Source of the DNA: Saccharomonospora piscinae
Lineage (GTDB): Bacteria > Actinomycetota > Actinomycetes > Mycobacteriales > Pseudonocardiaceae
Reading direction: 5' to 3'
DNA: 64,000 bases
NCBI RefSeq assembly: GCF_005862235.1
Contig: NZ_VCEK01000001.1
Location: 744,001-808,000 of the forward strand
A program made the translations under genes and the position numbers. Of the stretch, positions 11,037 through 19,897 are shown piece by piece (the first letter of the stretch is position 1; every line of letters starts with the position of its first letter). The notes beneath the pieces are model-generated. The model searched no databases, was not told where the DNA came from, and saw only the letters and a list, made by a program, of their open reading frames with translations.

Positions 11037-11750
11037 ATGTCGGAGATCCTGCTGGCGGGACTGGCGCTGGCGTGCGGCGCGCTCGTGCAGGGCGCCGTGG
11101 GATACGGGATGAACCTCATCGCGGCGCCGCTGCTGACACTCGTGGACCCGCGGCTGGTTCCCGTGCCACTGCTGGTGATCGCGCTGGCGCACGCGCTGCT
11201 GACGGTGGCGCGCGAGCATCGCCACGTCGACTGGCGCGGCGTGGGCTTCGTGACCGCGGGCAGGCTTCCCGGCACCGCGCTCGGGGTGCTGGCGGTGGCG
11301 TTGCTCGCACCCCGTGCTTTCGCCGGCGCGGTCGCCGTCGCGGTGCTCGTCTGCGTGGTGCTGTCCGTGGTGTCGTGGACACCGCGCCCCGCCCCGCGCT
11401 CGCTGCTGGTGGCGGGGCTGGCCAGCGGCACGTTCGGTACCGCGTCGTCCATCGGGGGCCCGCCGCTGGCGTTGCTGTACCAGCACTCGGCGGGCCCGGA
11501 GATCCGCGCTACGCTGGGGGCCTGCTTCGCGCTGGGCTCGTCGATCTCGCTGCTGGCGCTGGGCCTGGCGGGACAGGTGAACACCGGCCACCTCGTCACG
11601 GTGGCCTGGCTGCTGCCGTTCCTGGTCGCCGGGTTCCTGCTGTCCGGGCCCGCACGCCGGTTCCTGCACGGGCGGCGGATGCGCGTCGCGGTGCTGTCGG
11701 TGGCGACCGTCAGCGCGCTGGTGCTGCTGACGCGAAGTGTCGTGGGCTGA
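11037..11750 (+). CDS. TauE/SafE family anion exporter
   Basis: A 237-residue polytopic protein with about eight hydrophobic helices and the two-repeat layout of TauE/SafE proteins: GLALACGALVQGAVGYGMN at the N-terminus and GTFGTASSIGGPPLALLY at about 133-150. Family knowledge: these export sulfite, sulfoacetate or other small organosulfur anions, though the substrate of most is untested. The ATG has GGGAGGG upstream. The next gene runs the other way with a gap of nine bases. The neighbourhood (ergothioneine, a thiol histidine) makes sulfur metabolism plausible but not shown. Confidence 0.88.
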   Translation: MSEILLAGLALACGALVQGAVGYGMNLIAAPLLTLVDPRLVPVPLLVIALAHALLTVAREHRHVDWRGVGFVTAGRLPGTALGVLAVALLAPRAFAGAVAVAVLVCVVLSVVSWTPRPAPRSLLVAGLASGTFGTASSIGGPPLALLYQHSAGPEIRATLGACFALGSSISLLALGLAGQVNTGHLVTVAWLLPFLVAGFLLSGPARRFLHGRRMRVAVLSVATVSALVLLTRSVVG

Positions 11751-11759
11751 GCTCGGGGC

Positions 11760-12230
11760 TCACGGCCGGGGCGCGAGGACGAAGACCGGCAGCTCGCGCC
11801 CCGCCCAGCGCGCCTCGGCACCGTAGCCGGGCCAGAATTCGAGCAGCCGCCGCCACAGCGCGGCGTGGGCCTCGCCCCGCACCTCCCGCGCCCGCACCGG
11901 TGCCGGCACGCCGCCCACGGTCACGGTCGCGTCGGGCTCCGCCCGCAGGTTGAACGCCCAGTCCGGGTCACGGGGCCGCCCCCAGTTGGACCCGACCACC
12001 ACGAAGGTGTCGCCGTCGGGGAAGTAGAGCAGCCCGGTGGTGTGCCGTACCCCGCTGCGCCTGCCGACCGTGGTCAGTCGCAGGGACGGCAGGCCCGCGA
12101 TCCCGAGCAGGCTCCACCGGCCCCGCGACAGGCGGTGCAACCGCGAGTCCGCCCACAGCACGGCCGGGGCGCACCGCATCATCCACCTACTCGCACCCAG
12201 CCGCCGCGCCAGCGCTTCGAGTGGTCTCAC
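11760..12230 (-). CDS. Nitroreductase/deazaflavin-dependent oxidoreductase-like protein (DDN family)
   Basis: The 156-residue protein has the F420-dependent DDN fold with GRRSGVRHTTGLLYFPDGD and GSNWGRPRDPDWAFNL, the region that binds deazaflavin and the substrate in Ddn/FGD-type split-barrel proteins. Family knowledge: members reduce quinones or nitro compounds with reduced F420. The GTG at 12230 overlaps the egtD stop as GTGA, so it is translated with the egt operon. The position is where many actinobacteria carry egtE (the PLP C-S lyase). The gene is not an EgtE homologue, and its role in ergothioneine use or protection is inference. Confidence 0.85.
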   Translation of the reverse strand: MRPLEALARRLGASRWMMRCAPAVLWADSRLHRLSRGRWSLLGIAGLPSLRLTTVGRRSGVRHTTGLLYFPDGDTFVVVGSNWGRPRDPDWAFNLRAEPDATVTVGGVPAPVRAREVRGEAHAALWRRLLEFWPGYGAEARWAGRELPVFVLAPRP

Positions 12231-13201
12231 TCGTGCGCCACAGCCAGCGACACACCGAACCGATGCCGCGGATCGGTCCACCAGTGCCGCAGGGTGAACC
12301 CCGCGTCGGCCAGCTCGGCCCGCACGCCGTCCGGCCGGAACTTCGCCGACACCTCCGTGCGCAGCTCCTCGCCCGCCGCGAACGTCACGGCCAGCTCGGC
12401 ACCCGGCACGTCCACACGCAGTTCGTGGCGGGCCCGCAGGCGCATCTCGATCCGCTCGTGCCGCGCGTCCCACCGGGCGACGTGGTCGAAGGCCTCCGGG
12501 TCGAAGTTCGCGCCGAGCCGGGAGTTCAGCACGAGCAGCACGTTGCGGTTGAACTCGGCGGTCACGCCCGCCGCGTCATCGTAGGCGAGCACCAGCGTGT
12601 CCGGGTCCTTGACGAGGTCGGTCCCGAGCAGCAGCCACTCCCCCGCCCCGAGCACGGAGCGCACCGAGGACAGGAACTTCGCCCGCTCGGCGGGCAGGAA
12701 GTTGCCGATGGTTCCACCGAGGAAGGCCACGAGCCGCGGCGAGGCGCCGGGAAGGGAGTCCAGCGCGCCGGTGAAGTCGGCGACGACCCCGTGTACCGCC
12801 AGGCCCGGGTAGTCGGCGGCGAGCGCACCGGCCGACTCCGCCAGCGCCGACTCCGAGACGTCCAGCGGCACGAACACCTCCAGCCGACCGCTCGTGGTGA
12901 ACGCGTCGAGCAGCAACCGGGTCTTCTCACCCGATCCCGACCCGAGCTCGACCACGGTTCTCGCGCCGCTGGCGGCCACGATGTCCGGGGCGTGAACGCG
13001 CAGCACGTCCCGCTCGGCCCGGGTCGGGTAGTACTCGGGCAGCGTGGTGATGCGCTCGAACAGCTCACTGCCACGGGCGTCGTAGAACCACTTGGACGGC
13101 AACCACTTCTCCTGGGCCGACAGCCCGGCCCGCACGTCCTCCCGCAGGGCCCCGGTCACCTCGGCACTGTCGCGCTGAACGTCGATCCGCACGTCACTCA
13201 C
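12227..13201 (-). CDS. egtD: L-histidine N-alpha-methyltransferase (ergothioneine)
   Basis: The 324-residue SAM enzyme makes hercynine by trimethylating the alpha-amino group of histidine. Rossmann glycine loop ELGSGSGEKTRLLLDAF (about 85-101), the conserved TTLPEYYPTRAE N-terminal region and the C-terminal FRPDGVRAELADAGF are present. Length matches EgtD (about 320). GTG at 13201 overlaps the egtC stop as GTGA; the gene's own stop overlaps the DDN-like gene, so three genes are translationally coupled. This step is the commitment step to ergothioneine, a redox buffer thiol. Confidence 0.96.
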   Translation of the reverse strand: MSDVRIDVQRDSAEVTGALREDVRAGLSAQEKWLPSKWFYDARGSELFERITTLPEYYPTRAERDVLRVHAPDIVAASGARTVVELGSGSGEKTRLLLDAFTTSGRLEVFVPLDVSESALAESAGALAADYPGLAVHGVVADFTGALDSLPGASPRLVAFLGGTIGNFLPAERAKFLSSVRSVLGAGEWLLLGTDLVKDPDTLVLAYDDAAGVTAEFNRNVLLVLNSRLGANFDPEAFDHVARWDARHERIEMRLRARHELRVDVPGAELAVTFAAGEELRTEVSAKFRPDGVRAELADAGFTLRHWWTDPRHRFGVSLAVAHE

Positions 13202-13983
13202 GCCTGACTCCGTTCCTTCTCCACGGTGCTGATCTCGACCGACGGTTCGACATTCTCGTCCGCGCCCCGGGTTCTGCGCGCCACCACCAGATCGCCGTCG
13301 GCGACGGCCTGCCAGGCCGGGTCGCCGTCACACGGTTCCGACGCGACGAGCACACCGCCGCCCGCCGTGCGCACGGACAGCGAGTGCGACCAGGCGGTGG
13401 CGACGAGCAGGTCCCTGCCCGCGAGCAACAGGTTCAGCCGCGAGCCCGGCGCGCCGGTCTCCACCCGGAAGCTCAGGTCCGCGACCGCCGCCACGGGATC
13501 ACGCCCGCGCCGCAGGTCGAAGCGCAGCGCGCGCCACAGCAGTGCCGAATCGGTGGGCGCGTCCAGATGCAGCAGATCCACCACCGGGATCTCCGCCGCC
13601 AGCCGCGCCATCGACTCCGGCCAGCCGAGCACCACGCCGTTGTGGCTGAACAGCCAGTCGTCGTCGGCGAACGGGGCGCAGGCCGTCTCGGTGACCGGCA
13701 TGCCGGGCGTGCCCGACCGCACGGCCGCGAGGAAACTGCCCGTGCGCACCGGCTCCAGCAACCGGGGCAGTGCCCCGTCCGTCCAGATCGGATCGGCGCG
13801 GCGGTACCGCGTCGGGTAGCCGTCGCCCGCGAACCAGCCGCACCCGAAACCGTCCACGTTCACCGTGCCACCGCCACGCATGTCCAGCGGTGCGTACGAC
13901 TGCACCAGCAGCGAATGCGGCGCGCGCAGGACGGCATCGGCTGGCGACACGGGCGGTCCGAGATAGGCCAGGTGCCTACACAC
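13198..13983 (-). CDS. egtC: Gamma-glutamyl-hercynylcysteine sulfoxide hydrolase
   Basis: The 261-residue class II glutamine amidotransferase-type enzyme cleaves gamma-glutamate from the EgtB product. It begins MCRHLAYLG, so Cys2 becomes the N-terminal nucleophile after methionine removal; GFGCGWF and the FSHNGVV turn are the expected Ntn residues. Its GTG overlaps the end of egtB by eight bases and its stop overlaps egtD. The 20 C-terminal residues are rich in acidic and serine residues and are probably flexible. Confidence 0.95.
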   Translation of the reverse strand: MCRHLAYLGPPVSPADAVLRAPHSLLVQSYAPLDMRGGGTVNVDGFGCGWFAGDGYPTRYRRADPIWTDGALPRLLEPVRTGSFLAAVRSGTPGMPVTETACAPFADDDWLFSHNGVVLGWPESMARLAAEIPVVDLLHLDAPTDSALLWRALRFDLRRGRDPVAAVADLSFRVETGAPGSRLNLLLAGRDLLVATAWSHSLSVRTAGGGVLVASEPCDGDPAWQAVADGDLVVARRTRGADENVEPSVEISTVEKERSQA

Positions 13984-15367
13984 CGGCGGCCGTCTCGGCG
14001 GCGGTCAGGTCGCGGGCACACCGGAACCCGGCGAAGATCTGCCTGCGGATCGGGTAGTCCCAGTTCCGGAAGGTGCCGCGAACGGCCACCGGATCGCTGC
14101 CGAACGACCCGCCGCGCAGCACCTTGTGCTCCGGGCCGAAGAAGACCTCCGAGTACTCGCGGTACGGGAACGCGGCGAAACCCGGATAGGGCCGGAAGTC
14201 GCTGCTCGTCCACTCCCACACGTCACCGATCAGCTGGTGCACCCCGAGCGGCGACGCGCCGTCCGGATAGGCACCCACGGGAGCGGGGCGCAAATGCCGC
14301 TGTCCCAGGTTCGCGTGGCGCGGTTCCGGTTCGCCGTCCCCCCACGGGTACCGCCGGGACCGCCCGGTGGCGGGGTCGAACCGGGCGGCCTTCTCCCACT
14401 CCGCCTCGGTGGGCAGGCGCCTGCCCGTCCACCGCGCGAACGCCTCGGCCTCGTAGTAGGACACGTGCATCACCGGCTCGTCGTCCGGCACCGGTTCGTC
14501 GACGCCGAACCGCCTGCGCCACCAGCGATCACCCTCCCGCCGCCAGAAGCGTGGCGCGACGATGTCGTGGGCGCTGCGGTAGGCCCAGCCCTCCGCGCTC
14601 CACCAGCGGGAGTCGCGGTAGCCGCCGTCGTCGGCGAAGGCGGCGAAGGCGGCGTTGGTCACCGGCGTGGTGTCGAGCGCGAAACCCGCGACGAACACCT
14701 CGTGTACCGGGCGCTCGTTGTCCAGCGCCCACGGCTCCACCGACGTTCCCATCGCGAACGGGCCCGCGGGGACGACCACCTCGTCCGGCAGGTCGCCCGT
14801 CGCCGGCCGGGGAGGCTCGGGAGCACGCAGCACCGGATCACCCCGGCGCAACTGGTGGGTGGCGAGCATCGTCTCGTCGTGCTGCTGTTCGTGCTGGGCG
14901 ATCATGCCGAAGGCGAAGCCGGTCCCGGTCAGCGTGTCACCGCTCAGGGTGGTGCGCTCGAGGACGTCGAGCGCCTTGCTGCGCACCTGTGCCACGTAGC
15001 CGCGCGCCTCCGACGGCCCGAGCAACGGCAGTTCCGGGCGCGTCGCCCTCGGGTGCTGGAAGGCGTCGTAGAGATCGTCGATGTCCGGGCGCAGCGGTTC
15101 CCGCCCGCCCACGTCGCGCACCAGCCAGATCTCCTCCTGGCTGCCGATGTGCGCGAGGTCCCACACCAGCGGCGACATCAGCTTGGAGTGCTGCCGGACG
15201 AGGTCGTCGTCGTCCACGGCCTCGGTCAGTGCCGTGCTGCGCGCCCGTGCCCGGTGGAGCACCTCGGCGGTGTGTGCCCGCAGGTCCTCCTCCGAGCGCT
15301 CCCCCAGCGGGGGCGGCGCGGGACGGCCGCCGGATACGTCGTGGGGTTCACTGTGGACGCTGGTCAC
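13976..15367 (-). CDS. egtB: Hercynine oxygenase (EgtB)
   Basis: The 463-residue iron enzyme joins hercynine to gamma-glutamylcysteine with oxygen, making the sulfoxide. A DinB-type domain (about 40-190) carries the iron ligands: histidine in LAHIGSQEE and the pair in QHEQQHDET. The FGE-sulfatase domain (about 200-455) has RLPTEAEWEKAARF and GDVWEWTSS. Length matches EgtB of mycobacteria (about 430-460). The ATG sits four bases from the egtA stop. Gamma-glutamylcysteine use, rather than cysteine, is indicated by egtA beside it. Confidence 0.96.
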   Translation of the reverse strand: MTSVHSEPHDVSGGRPAPPPLGERSEEDLRAHTAEVLHRARARSTALTEAVDDDDLVRQHSKLMSPLVWDLAHIGSQEEIWLVRDVGGREPLRPDIDDLYDAFQHPRATRPELPLLGPSEARGYVAQVRSKALDVLERTTLSGDTLTGTGFAFGMIAQHEQQHDETMLATHQLRRGDPVLRAPEPPRPATGDLPDEVVVPAGPFAMGTSVEPWALDNERPVHEVFVAGFALDTTPVTNAAFAAFADDGGYRDSRWWSAEGWAYRSAHDIVAPRFWRREGDRWWRRRFGVDEPVPDDEPVMHVSYYEAEAFARWTGRRLPTEAEWEKAARFDPATGRSRRYPWGDGEPEPRHANLGQRHLRPAPVGAYPDGASPLGVHQLIGDVWEWTSSDFRPYPGFAAFPYREYSEVFFGPEHKVLRGGSFGSDPVAVRGTFRNWDYPIRRQIFAGFRCARDLTAAETAAGV

Positions 15368-15371
15368 GATG

Positions 15372-16676
15372 TCACTCCCTTCCCGCCGCCCGCAGCCTGC
15401 GGTCGACGGTGTCGGCGATGTCGGTGATCGTGCGATCGGGAAGATCCAATGTGGACAGGGCGGCGCAGCCCAGACCGGCGACGGCCGAGGCCGCGGCGGC
15501 GATCGCCGGGTCGGCCAGCCCGTGCCGCGCGGCGGCGGACCAGCGGTCCGTCACCGGCGCGCACCGCTCCACCACCCGGTCCACGACGTCGGGACCGGAC
15601 AGCAGGGCCGCCAGCAGCGCAGCCGCGTGCGCCCAGCTCTCCGGGGGCTGCGCGTCCAGGTAGCGCACCTCCAGATAGCCGTGCGGACGCACGGGCGTGA
15701 ACAGCGTGGTGAGGTGATAGTCCAGGTCGGCCACGGTGGGGCGGGGAAGTTTCGCCGCCGCTCCCCTGCCCGCCACCCAGTCGGCGAAGGTGAGTCCGGC
15801 GGGCGCGTCCCACGTGTCGCCGTCGCCCCGCAGCACGAGCAACGGGGTGTCCATCACCCGGCCCGCCCAGGCCGCGACCGGATCGTCAGCGGGTTCCGGC
15901 GCCAGCGTGCGGCACGGCTCGGTGTCCATCACGGACCGCCAGCGCGCCGAGGCGAATCCGGTGTCGGCGCCCGCGTGGTGGCGGGAGTTGGCGAACAGCG
16001 CGAGCAGCACCGGGCCCAGCGCGTGCACGGCCGCCCACCGGCCCGCCACGTGCGCCCGCTCCCCCGCGTCCACACACACCTGCAACGCCGCCGTGCTGCA
16101 CATCATCGTGATCCCCCCGGGCCCGATCGGGGCGAACCGGCGTTCCATCGCCGCGTACCGCGGTGTGGGCAGCAGACGCCGGGGAGTGCGGAACGGGTCG
16201 ATGCCGTGCGTCCCGAGGGTGAGGCCCGCACGCGCCAGCAGGTCGGTCACGGCGGCGAGGTCGGTGTCGGCCGCGTCGCAGAGCGAGCGCCACGAGGAAT
16301 GGGGAGTGGTGGAGATCTCCACCTGGCCGCCGGGTTCGAGGGTCAGCGCCGAGCCCGCGGGCAGAGGAAGGGCGGGGCTGTCGGGGACGAGAGTGCGCGG
16401 GGCGTGCGGGCCGAGTGCCCCGGCGAGGCGGGACGCCGTGAGCGGGAGGGCGGGGTCGGTGGTGTCGTGGACGGTGTATTCGAGCTCCACTCCGAGCAGC
16501 CGCGGCGGGCCGTGCTTGAAGCACACCGACGCCACGTAGGCCTCGCCCTCCGCGCGGTCGGACAATTCCCTGGCCGCCGCCTCCTCCGCTGCCGCGACCG
16601 GCGGGACGTCCCCCGGCCCGGGACCGTCGGGGCCCGCGCCGGACGGACACGGACGGGCGTCGCGAATCGCTGTCAT
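15372..16676 (-). CDS. egtA: Glutamate-cysteine ligase EgtA
   Basis: The 434-residue GCS2-like ligase supplies gamma-glutamylcysteine for EgtB. ATP-grasp-like glutamate ligase elements include LLGVELEYTVHD, GGQVEISTTPHSSW and SARWRSVMDTE. ATG at 16676 is chosen because GGGGAG lies nine bases upstream; the frame opens earlier but that part is not like an EgtA N-terminus. It is the first gene of the egtA-B-C-D-ddn operon. The 131 bases between it and the lysR stop hold the operon promoter; I see no clear hexamers there. Confidence 0.95.
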   Translation of the reverse strand: MTAIRDARPCPSGAGPDGPGPGDVPPVAAAEEAAARELSDRAEGEAYVASVCFKHGPPRLLGVELEYTVHDTTDPALPLTASRLAGALGPHAPRTLVPDSPALPLPAGSALTLEPGGQVEISTTPHSSWRSLCDAADTDLAAVTDLLARAGLTLGTHGIDPFRTPRRLLPTPRYAAMERRFAPIGPGGITMMCSTAALQVCVDAGERAHVAGRWAAVHALGPVLLALFANSRHHAGADTGFASARWRSVMDTEPCRTLAPEPADDPVAAWAGRVMDTPLLVLRGDGDTWDAPAGLTFADWVAGRGAAAKLPRPTVADLDYHLTTLFTPVRPHGYLEVRYLDAQPPESWAHAAALLAALLSGPDVVDRVVERCAPVTDRWSAAARHGLADPAIAAAASAVAGLGCAALSTLDLPDRTITDIADTVDRRLRAAGRE

Positions 16677-16808
16677 CGCCACACTCCCCACGCTCTGCGC
16701 CGGTGACCACCACCGGACGCTACACGGGGGGTACGACACTTTCGAGTGGCCGAAACCTCGGGATTCCGCTCCGCTCACGGCGTCCGCACCGCCCGTTCCG
16801 TCCGTGTC

Positions 16809-17735
16809 TCAGCCCGGAACCGTGGCCGAGGCCCCGAGTCCCAGCTCCGCCGCCGCGGCCCGCACGGCGTCGATCACCAGGCGCAGCGCGGGTCGGCGTT
16901 GGGTGGTCCGGCGGTGAGCCACCGACACGGTCCGCAGCACCGGCGTCGTCAACGTGAGGATGTCCACGCCGGACGGCCGCAGCGTGAGCCCCAGATCCGA
17001 CACCAGGGTCACTCCCAGCCCCGCGCTCACCATCGCCATGGCCGTGGCCTGCTCCTCGACCTCGTGGTTGATCGTGGGCTCGAAGCCGAAACGCTGGCAG
17101 GCGACCCGCACCGCCCTGCCGAAATGGCTCCGGGGACTGGCGAGAATCCACGGCTGATCGCCCAGTTCGGACAGGCTGATCGTGCTCGTCGTCGCGGTCG
17201 CCGCCGGGACCGCGGCGTAGAGCCGCTCCACCGCCACGGCCACGCGTTCCAGCCCGTTGTCCCACGGCGTGGGCGCGTCGGTGTAGTCGATGACGAACGA
17301 GAAGTCCAGCGACCCGTCCCGCACCGCGTCGGCCGTCTCCTCCGGGGCGAGTTCCCGGGTTCTCACTTCGATTCCCGGATGGTCCTCGGCCAGCGAGGCC
17401 AGTGCCGTCGGCAGCAGACCCGACGCGACCGAGGCCCATACCCCGGCCGTGAGCCGCACCGTCTGGGTCTCCTGTGCCTCCTCCAGCGCCAACGTGGCCC
17501 GTTCGACGGCGCCCAGGATCTCCTCCGCGTGCTCCGTGAGCAGCATGCCCAGTTCGGTCAGCTGCACCCGGCGGCCGAGCCGCTCGAACAACTTCGCGCC
17601 GACGTCGCGCTCCAACTGCGCCAGCTGTTGGGACACAGCGGACGCCGTATAATGCAGGGCCGCAGCCGCGGCCGTGATCGTCCCCCTGCGTTGCAACTCC
17701 CGCAGCATCCGCAACCGATGCACCGACAGCTCCAT
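16809..17735 (-). CDS. LysR family transcriptional regulator
   Basis: The 308-residue protein has an N-terminal winged helix (residues 1-65; AAALHYTASAVSQQLAQLE recognition region) and a periplasmic-type effector-binding domain (about 90-300). It is divergent from the amino-acid dehydrogenase at 17847 across 111 bases, the usual place for a LysR target, so it probably controls that gene. The operator cannot be fixed; the gap holds a 7-bp inverted repeat (GGAACCG/CGGTTCC, 17751-17757 with 17783-17789). The coinducer is unknown, an amino acid or keto acid being natural guesses. Confidence 0.9.
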   Translation of the reverse strand: MELSVHRLRMLRELQRRGTITAAAAALHYTASAVSQQLAQLERDVGAKLFERLGRRVQLTELGMLLTEHAEEILGAVERATLALEEAQETQTVRLTAGVWASVASGLLPTALASLAEDHPGIEVRTRELAPEETADAVRDGSLDFSFVIDYTDAPTPWDNGLERVAVAVERLYAAVPAATATTSTISLSELGDQPWILASPRSHFGRAVRVACQRFGFEPTINHEVEEQATAMAMVSAGLGVTLVSDLGLTLRPSGVDILTLTTPVLRTVSVAHRRTTQRRPALRLVIDAVRAAAAELGLGASATVPG

Positions 17736-17846
17736 GCATCAACACTAAACGGAACCGTGCATCATCCTTAACTGGACGTGAGCGGTTCCCGCGCCCCAGC
17801 CTGTGAGTAGGCAAACACCAGTCAGTGCCACAGGAGGAGGGGTCGA
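17736..17846. promoter_or_regulatory. Divergent promoter region lysR / dehydrogenase
   Basis: This is the 111-base intergenic region between divergent genes. It carries GGAACCG at 17751-17757 and CGGTTCC at 17783-17789, a 7-bp inverted repeat with a 25-base gap. LysR boxes are usually T-N11-A; several weak versions exist but none stands out. AGGAGGAGG (17832-17840) is the ribosome-binding site for the dehydrogenase. Confidence 0.4.
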
Positions 17847-19040
17847 GTGGGTCTCCAGCATGCCGACGAACCGTTGCTGCGACTGACATGGACCGACCGG
17901 GTGACGGGTGCTCACGGCTATCTCGTCGTGCACACTCTCGTCTCCGGGCTGGCGACGGGTGGGACGCGGATGCGTCCCGGATGCACGATGTCGGAGGTCG
18001 AGGACCTCGCCCGCGGCATGGCGGCCAAGACCGCCACGTTCGACCTGCCCGTGGGCGGCGCCAAGGGTGGTATCGACTTCGACCCCAAGGACCCGCGCGC
18101 CAGGGGCGTGCTGGAGCGGTTCTGCCAGGCCATGCGGCCCTGGATCGACGCGCACTGGGTGACCGCCGAGGACCTCGGCGTGCCGCAGCACCTCATCGAC
18201 GACGTCTTCGCGGGGCTGGGCCTGCGGCAGTCGTACCACGCGGCGATCCGCCGCTCGGCCGATCCCGAGCGCACGCTGCGCCGCGTGCAGGCCGGTCTGG
18301 GCGCGCCCGTGCCGGGAGGGTTGCTGCTGGGCGACGTCATCGGCGGCTACGGCGTGGCGCAGGCCTGCCTCGGTGTGGTCTCCGCGTGGGAGTGGACGCA
18401 CGAGTCCACCACCGTCGCCGTCCAGGGAATCGGCACGATGGGCGGTGGCGCCGCCTGGTACCTGCACGAGGCGGGGTTGCGGATCGTCGCCGTCGCCGAC
18501 GCCGCGGGCACCCTCTACGACCCCGAGGGGCTCGACATCCCGGCACTGCTGGAGGCCCGGGACCGCTACGGCGAGATCGACCGCACCCAGGTACCCGAGC
18601 GGGTGCAGCGCCTGCCCCGCTCCGCCGTGGTGGCCGCCGAGGCCGACATCCTCGTCCCGGCCGCCATCTCCTACGCGCTGACGCCGGACAACTCCTACGA
18701 CGTCAAAGCCTCCGCCGTCGTGGAGGCCGCGAACGCGGCGACGACTCCCGAGGCCGAGGCGATGCTCGCCGCACGCGGCATTCCGGTGATCCCGGACTTC
18801 GTCGCCAACGCGGGAGCGGCGGCGTGGGCATGGTGGCTGCTGCTGGGGCAGGTCGGGGCCGAGCCGACCGACTCGTTCTTCAAGCTGCGCACCGAGATGC
18901 AGGCGAAGGTCGCCCTGCTGCTGGCGGCCTGGAACGCCGACCGCGTGCCGCCGAGGCAGACCGGCTCGGAGTTCGCGGCGACCCGCGAACTGGCCGCTGC
19001 CAACGGGGCCCCGGTCGACGAGGTACTCACCATCCCGTGA
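17847..19040 (+). CDS. Glu/Leu/Phe/Val family dehydrogenase
   Basis: The 397-residue NAD(P)-linked amino-acid dehydrogenase deaminates an amino acid to its 2-oxo acid. Catalytic lysine region LPVGGAKGGIDFDP (about 67-80), a second loop TAEDLGVP, and the nucleotide-binding GIGTMGGGAAWYLHE (about 195) are visible. Substrate cannot be called: glutamate, leucine, valine and phenylalanine enzymes share these motifs. The GTG start has AGGAGGAGG upstream. It is divergent from a LysR regulator and followed by a strong hairpin at 19050. If glutamate is the substrate, it would lie on the node that GarA controls. Confidence 0.9.
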   Translation: MGLQHADEPLLRLTWTDRVTGAHGYLVVHTLVSGLATGGTRMRPGCTMSEVEDLARGMAAKTATFDLPVGGAKGGIDFDPKDPRARGVLERFCQAMRPWIDAHWVTAEDLGVPQHLIDDVFAGLGLRQSYHAAIRRSADPERTLRRVQAGLGAPVPGGLLLGDVIGGYGVAQACLGVVSAWEWTHESTTVAVQGIGTMGGGAAWYLHEAGLRIVAVADAAGTLYDPEGLDIPALLEARDRYGEIDRTQVPERVQRLPRSAVVAAEADILVPAAISYALTPDNSYDVKASAVVEAANAATTPEAEAMLAARGIPVIPDFVANAGAAAWAWWLLLGQVGAEPTDSFFKLRTEMQAKVALLLAAWNADRVPPRQTGSEFAATRELAAANGAPVDEVLTIP

Positions 19041-19049
19041 TCCGGGCCG

Positions 19050-19088
19050 GGCTCACCGTTGCCGCGAGTGTGGCGGCGACGGTGAGCC
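19050..19088 (+). terminator. Hairpin after the dehydrogenase gene
   Basis: A 10-bp perfect stem (19050-19059 with 19079-19088, ggctcaccgt) encloses a T-G wobble and a 5-bp inner stem (gccgc/gcggc), so about 16 pairs with a 7-nt loop begin ten bases past the stop codon. There is no T-tract, but GC-rich actinobacterial terminators often lack one. Confidence 0.6.
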
Positions 19089-19147
19089 TTCACCGCAACA
19101 GCCCTACGGTGCTCACTCCGCCGGGTGAGCCACGGGGAGCAGCATCA

Positions 19148-19163
19148 CAGTACGTACGTACGG
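19148..19163 (+). promoter_or_regulatory. AcnR-type operator before the acnR-like gene
   Basis: CAGTACGTACGTACGG matches the Corynebacterium AcnR consensus as I recall it (CAGNAC-N3-CGTACTG) at 12 of 13 fixed positions. The second half, CGTACGG, is identical to the site in the acnA promoter. It lies 37 bases before the start codon of the regulator, consistent with autoregulation. Confidence 0.65.
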
Positions 19164-19199
19164 ATTGCGATCTACCGGACCCGCTGTCAAGATCGTGGG

Positions 19200-19793
19200 A
19201 TGCCCCGGGTCAGCCAGGACCACCTCGCGGCGCGCCGTCGTCAGATCCTCGACGGCGCGCGCGTCTGTTTCACCCGCCACGGCTACGAGGGGGCGACGGT
19301 CCGGCGCCTGGAGGACGCGACCGGGCTCTCCCGGGGAGCCATCTTCCATCATTTCCGCGACAAGGACTCGCTGTTTCTGGCACTGGCCGAGGACGACGCG
19401 CGGCGCATGGCCGACGTCGTGGCCGAGCAGGGCCTCGTGCAGGTGATGCGCGAACTGCTGTCCGGCGCGGACGCACATCCCGCCGACTGGCTCGGCACCC
19501 GGCTGGAGGTCTCGCGCCGCCTGCGCACGGACCCCGACTTCCGCGCGCGCTGGGCGCAACGATCGGAGCAGCTCACCACCGCCACCCGTAAGCGCCTGCT
19601 GTGGCAGCGCGAAGCGGGCAACCTGCGCGACGACGTGAGCGTCGACGTCCTCACCGCGTATCTCGAACTGGTCCTGGAAGGGCTGGTGTCCCACCTCGCC
19701 ATGGGCCTTCCCGCCGACGACCTCGAACCGGTGCTCGACGTGGTCGAGGAGAGCGTGCGCCGCCATCGCGGCCTGGCGACGCCGGAGCTGTGA
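19200..19793 (+). CDS. acnR: TetR family regulator, AcnR type
   Basis: The 197-residue TetR protein opens MPRVSQDHLAARRRQILDGA, very close to mycobacterial and corynebacterial AcnR as I recall it. The helix-turn-helix runs over residues 25-50 (ATVRRLEDATGLSRGAIFHHF), and the ligand domain fills 60-190. AcnR represses aconitase in Corynebacterium, and in that genus the gene sits just after acn. Here about 8 kb of egt and other genes separate them, but both promoters hold the same kind of site. The ATG at 19200 is the conserved start; the in-frame extension upstream would run through the operator. Confidence 0.85.
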   Translation: MPRVSQDHLAARRRQILDGARVCFTRHGYEGATVRRLEDATGLSRGAIFHHFRDKDSLFLALAEDDARRMADVVAEQGLVQVMRELLSGADAHPADWLGTRLEVSRRLRTDPDFRARWAQRSEQLTTATRKRLLWQREAGNLRDDVSVDVLTAYLELVLEGLVSHLAMGLPADDLEPVLDVVEESVRRHRGLATPEL

Positions 19794-19897
19794 TCCGCGT
19801 GGCGGCGGTGCGCCGCCCGTGGTCCGTGGAACACGTTTCCGCACGGCCCCGTTGGAGGTGGTTAAGATAGCGCCACTTCGACCCACGATATGGAGGA

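Noticed and set aside
19050-19088. Hairpin after the dehydrogenase as an acnR operator
   Set aside because: The stem lies far from the acnR -35/-10 region and is centred ten bases after a stop codon, which fits termination better; the AcnR-type site at 19148 is distinct.
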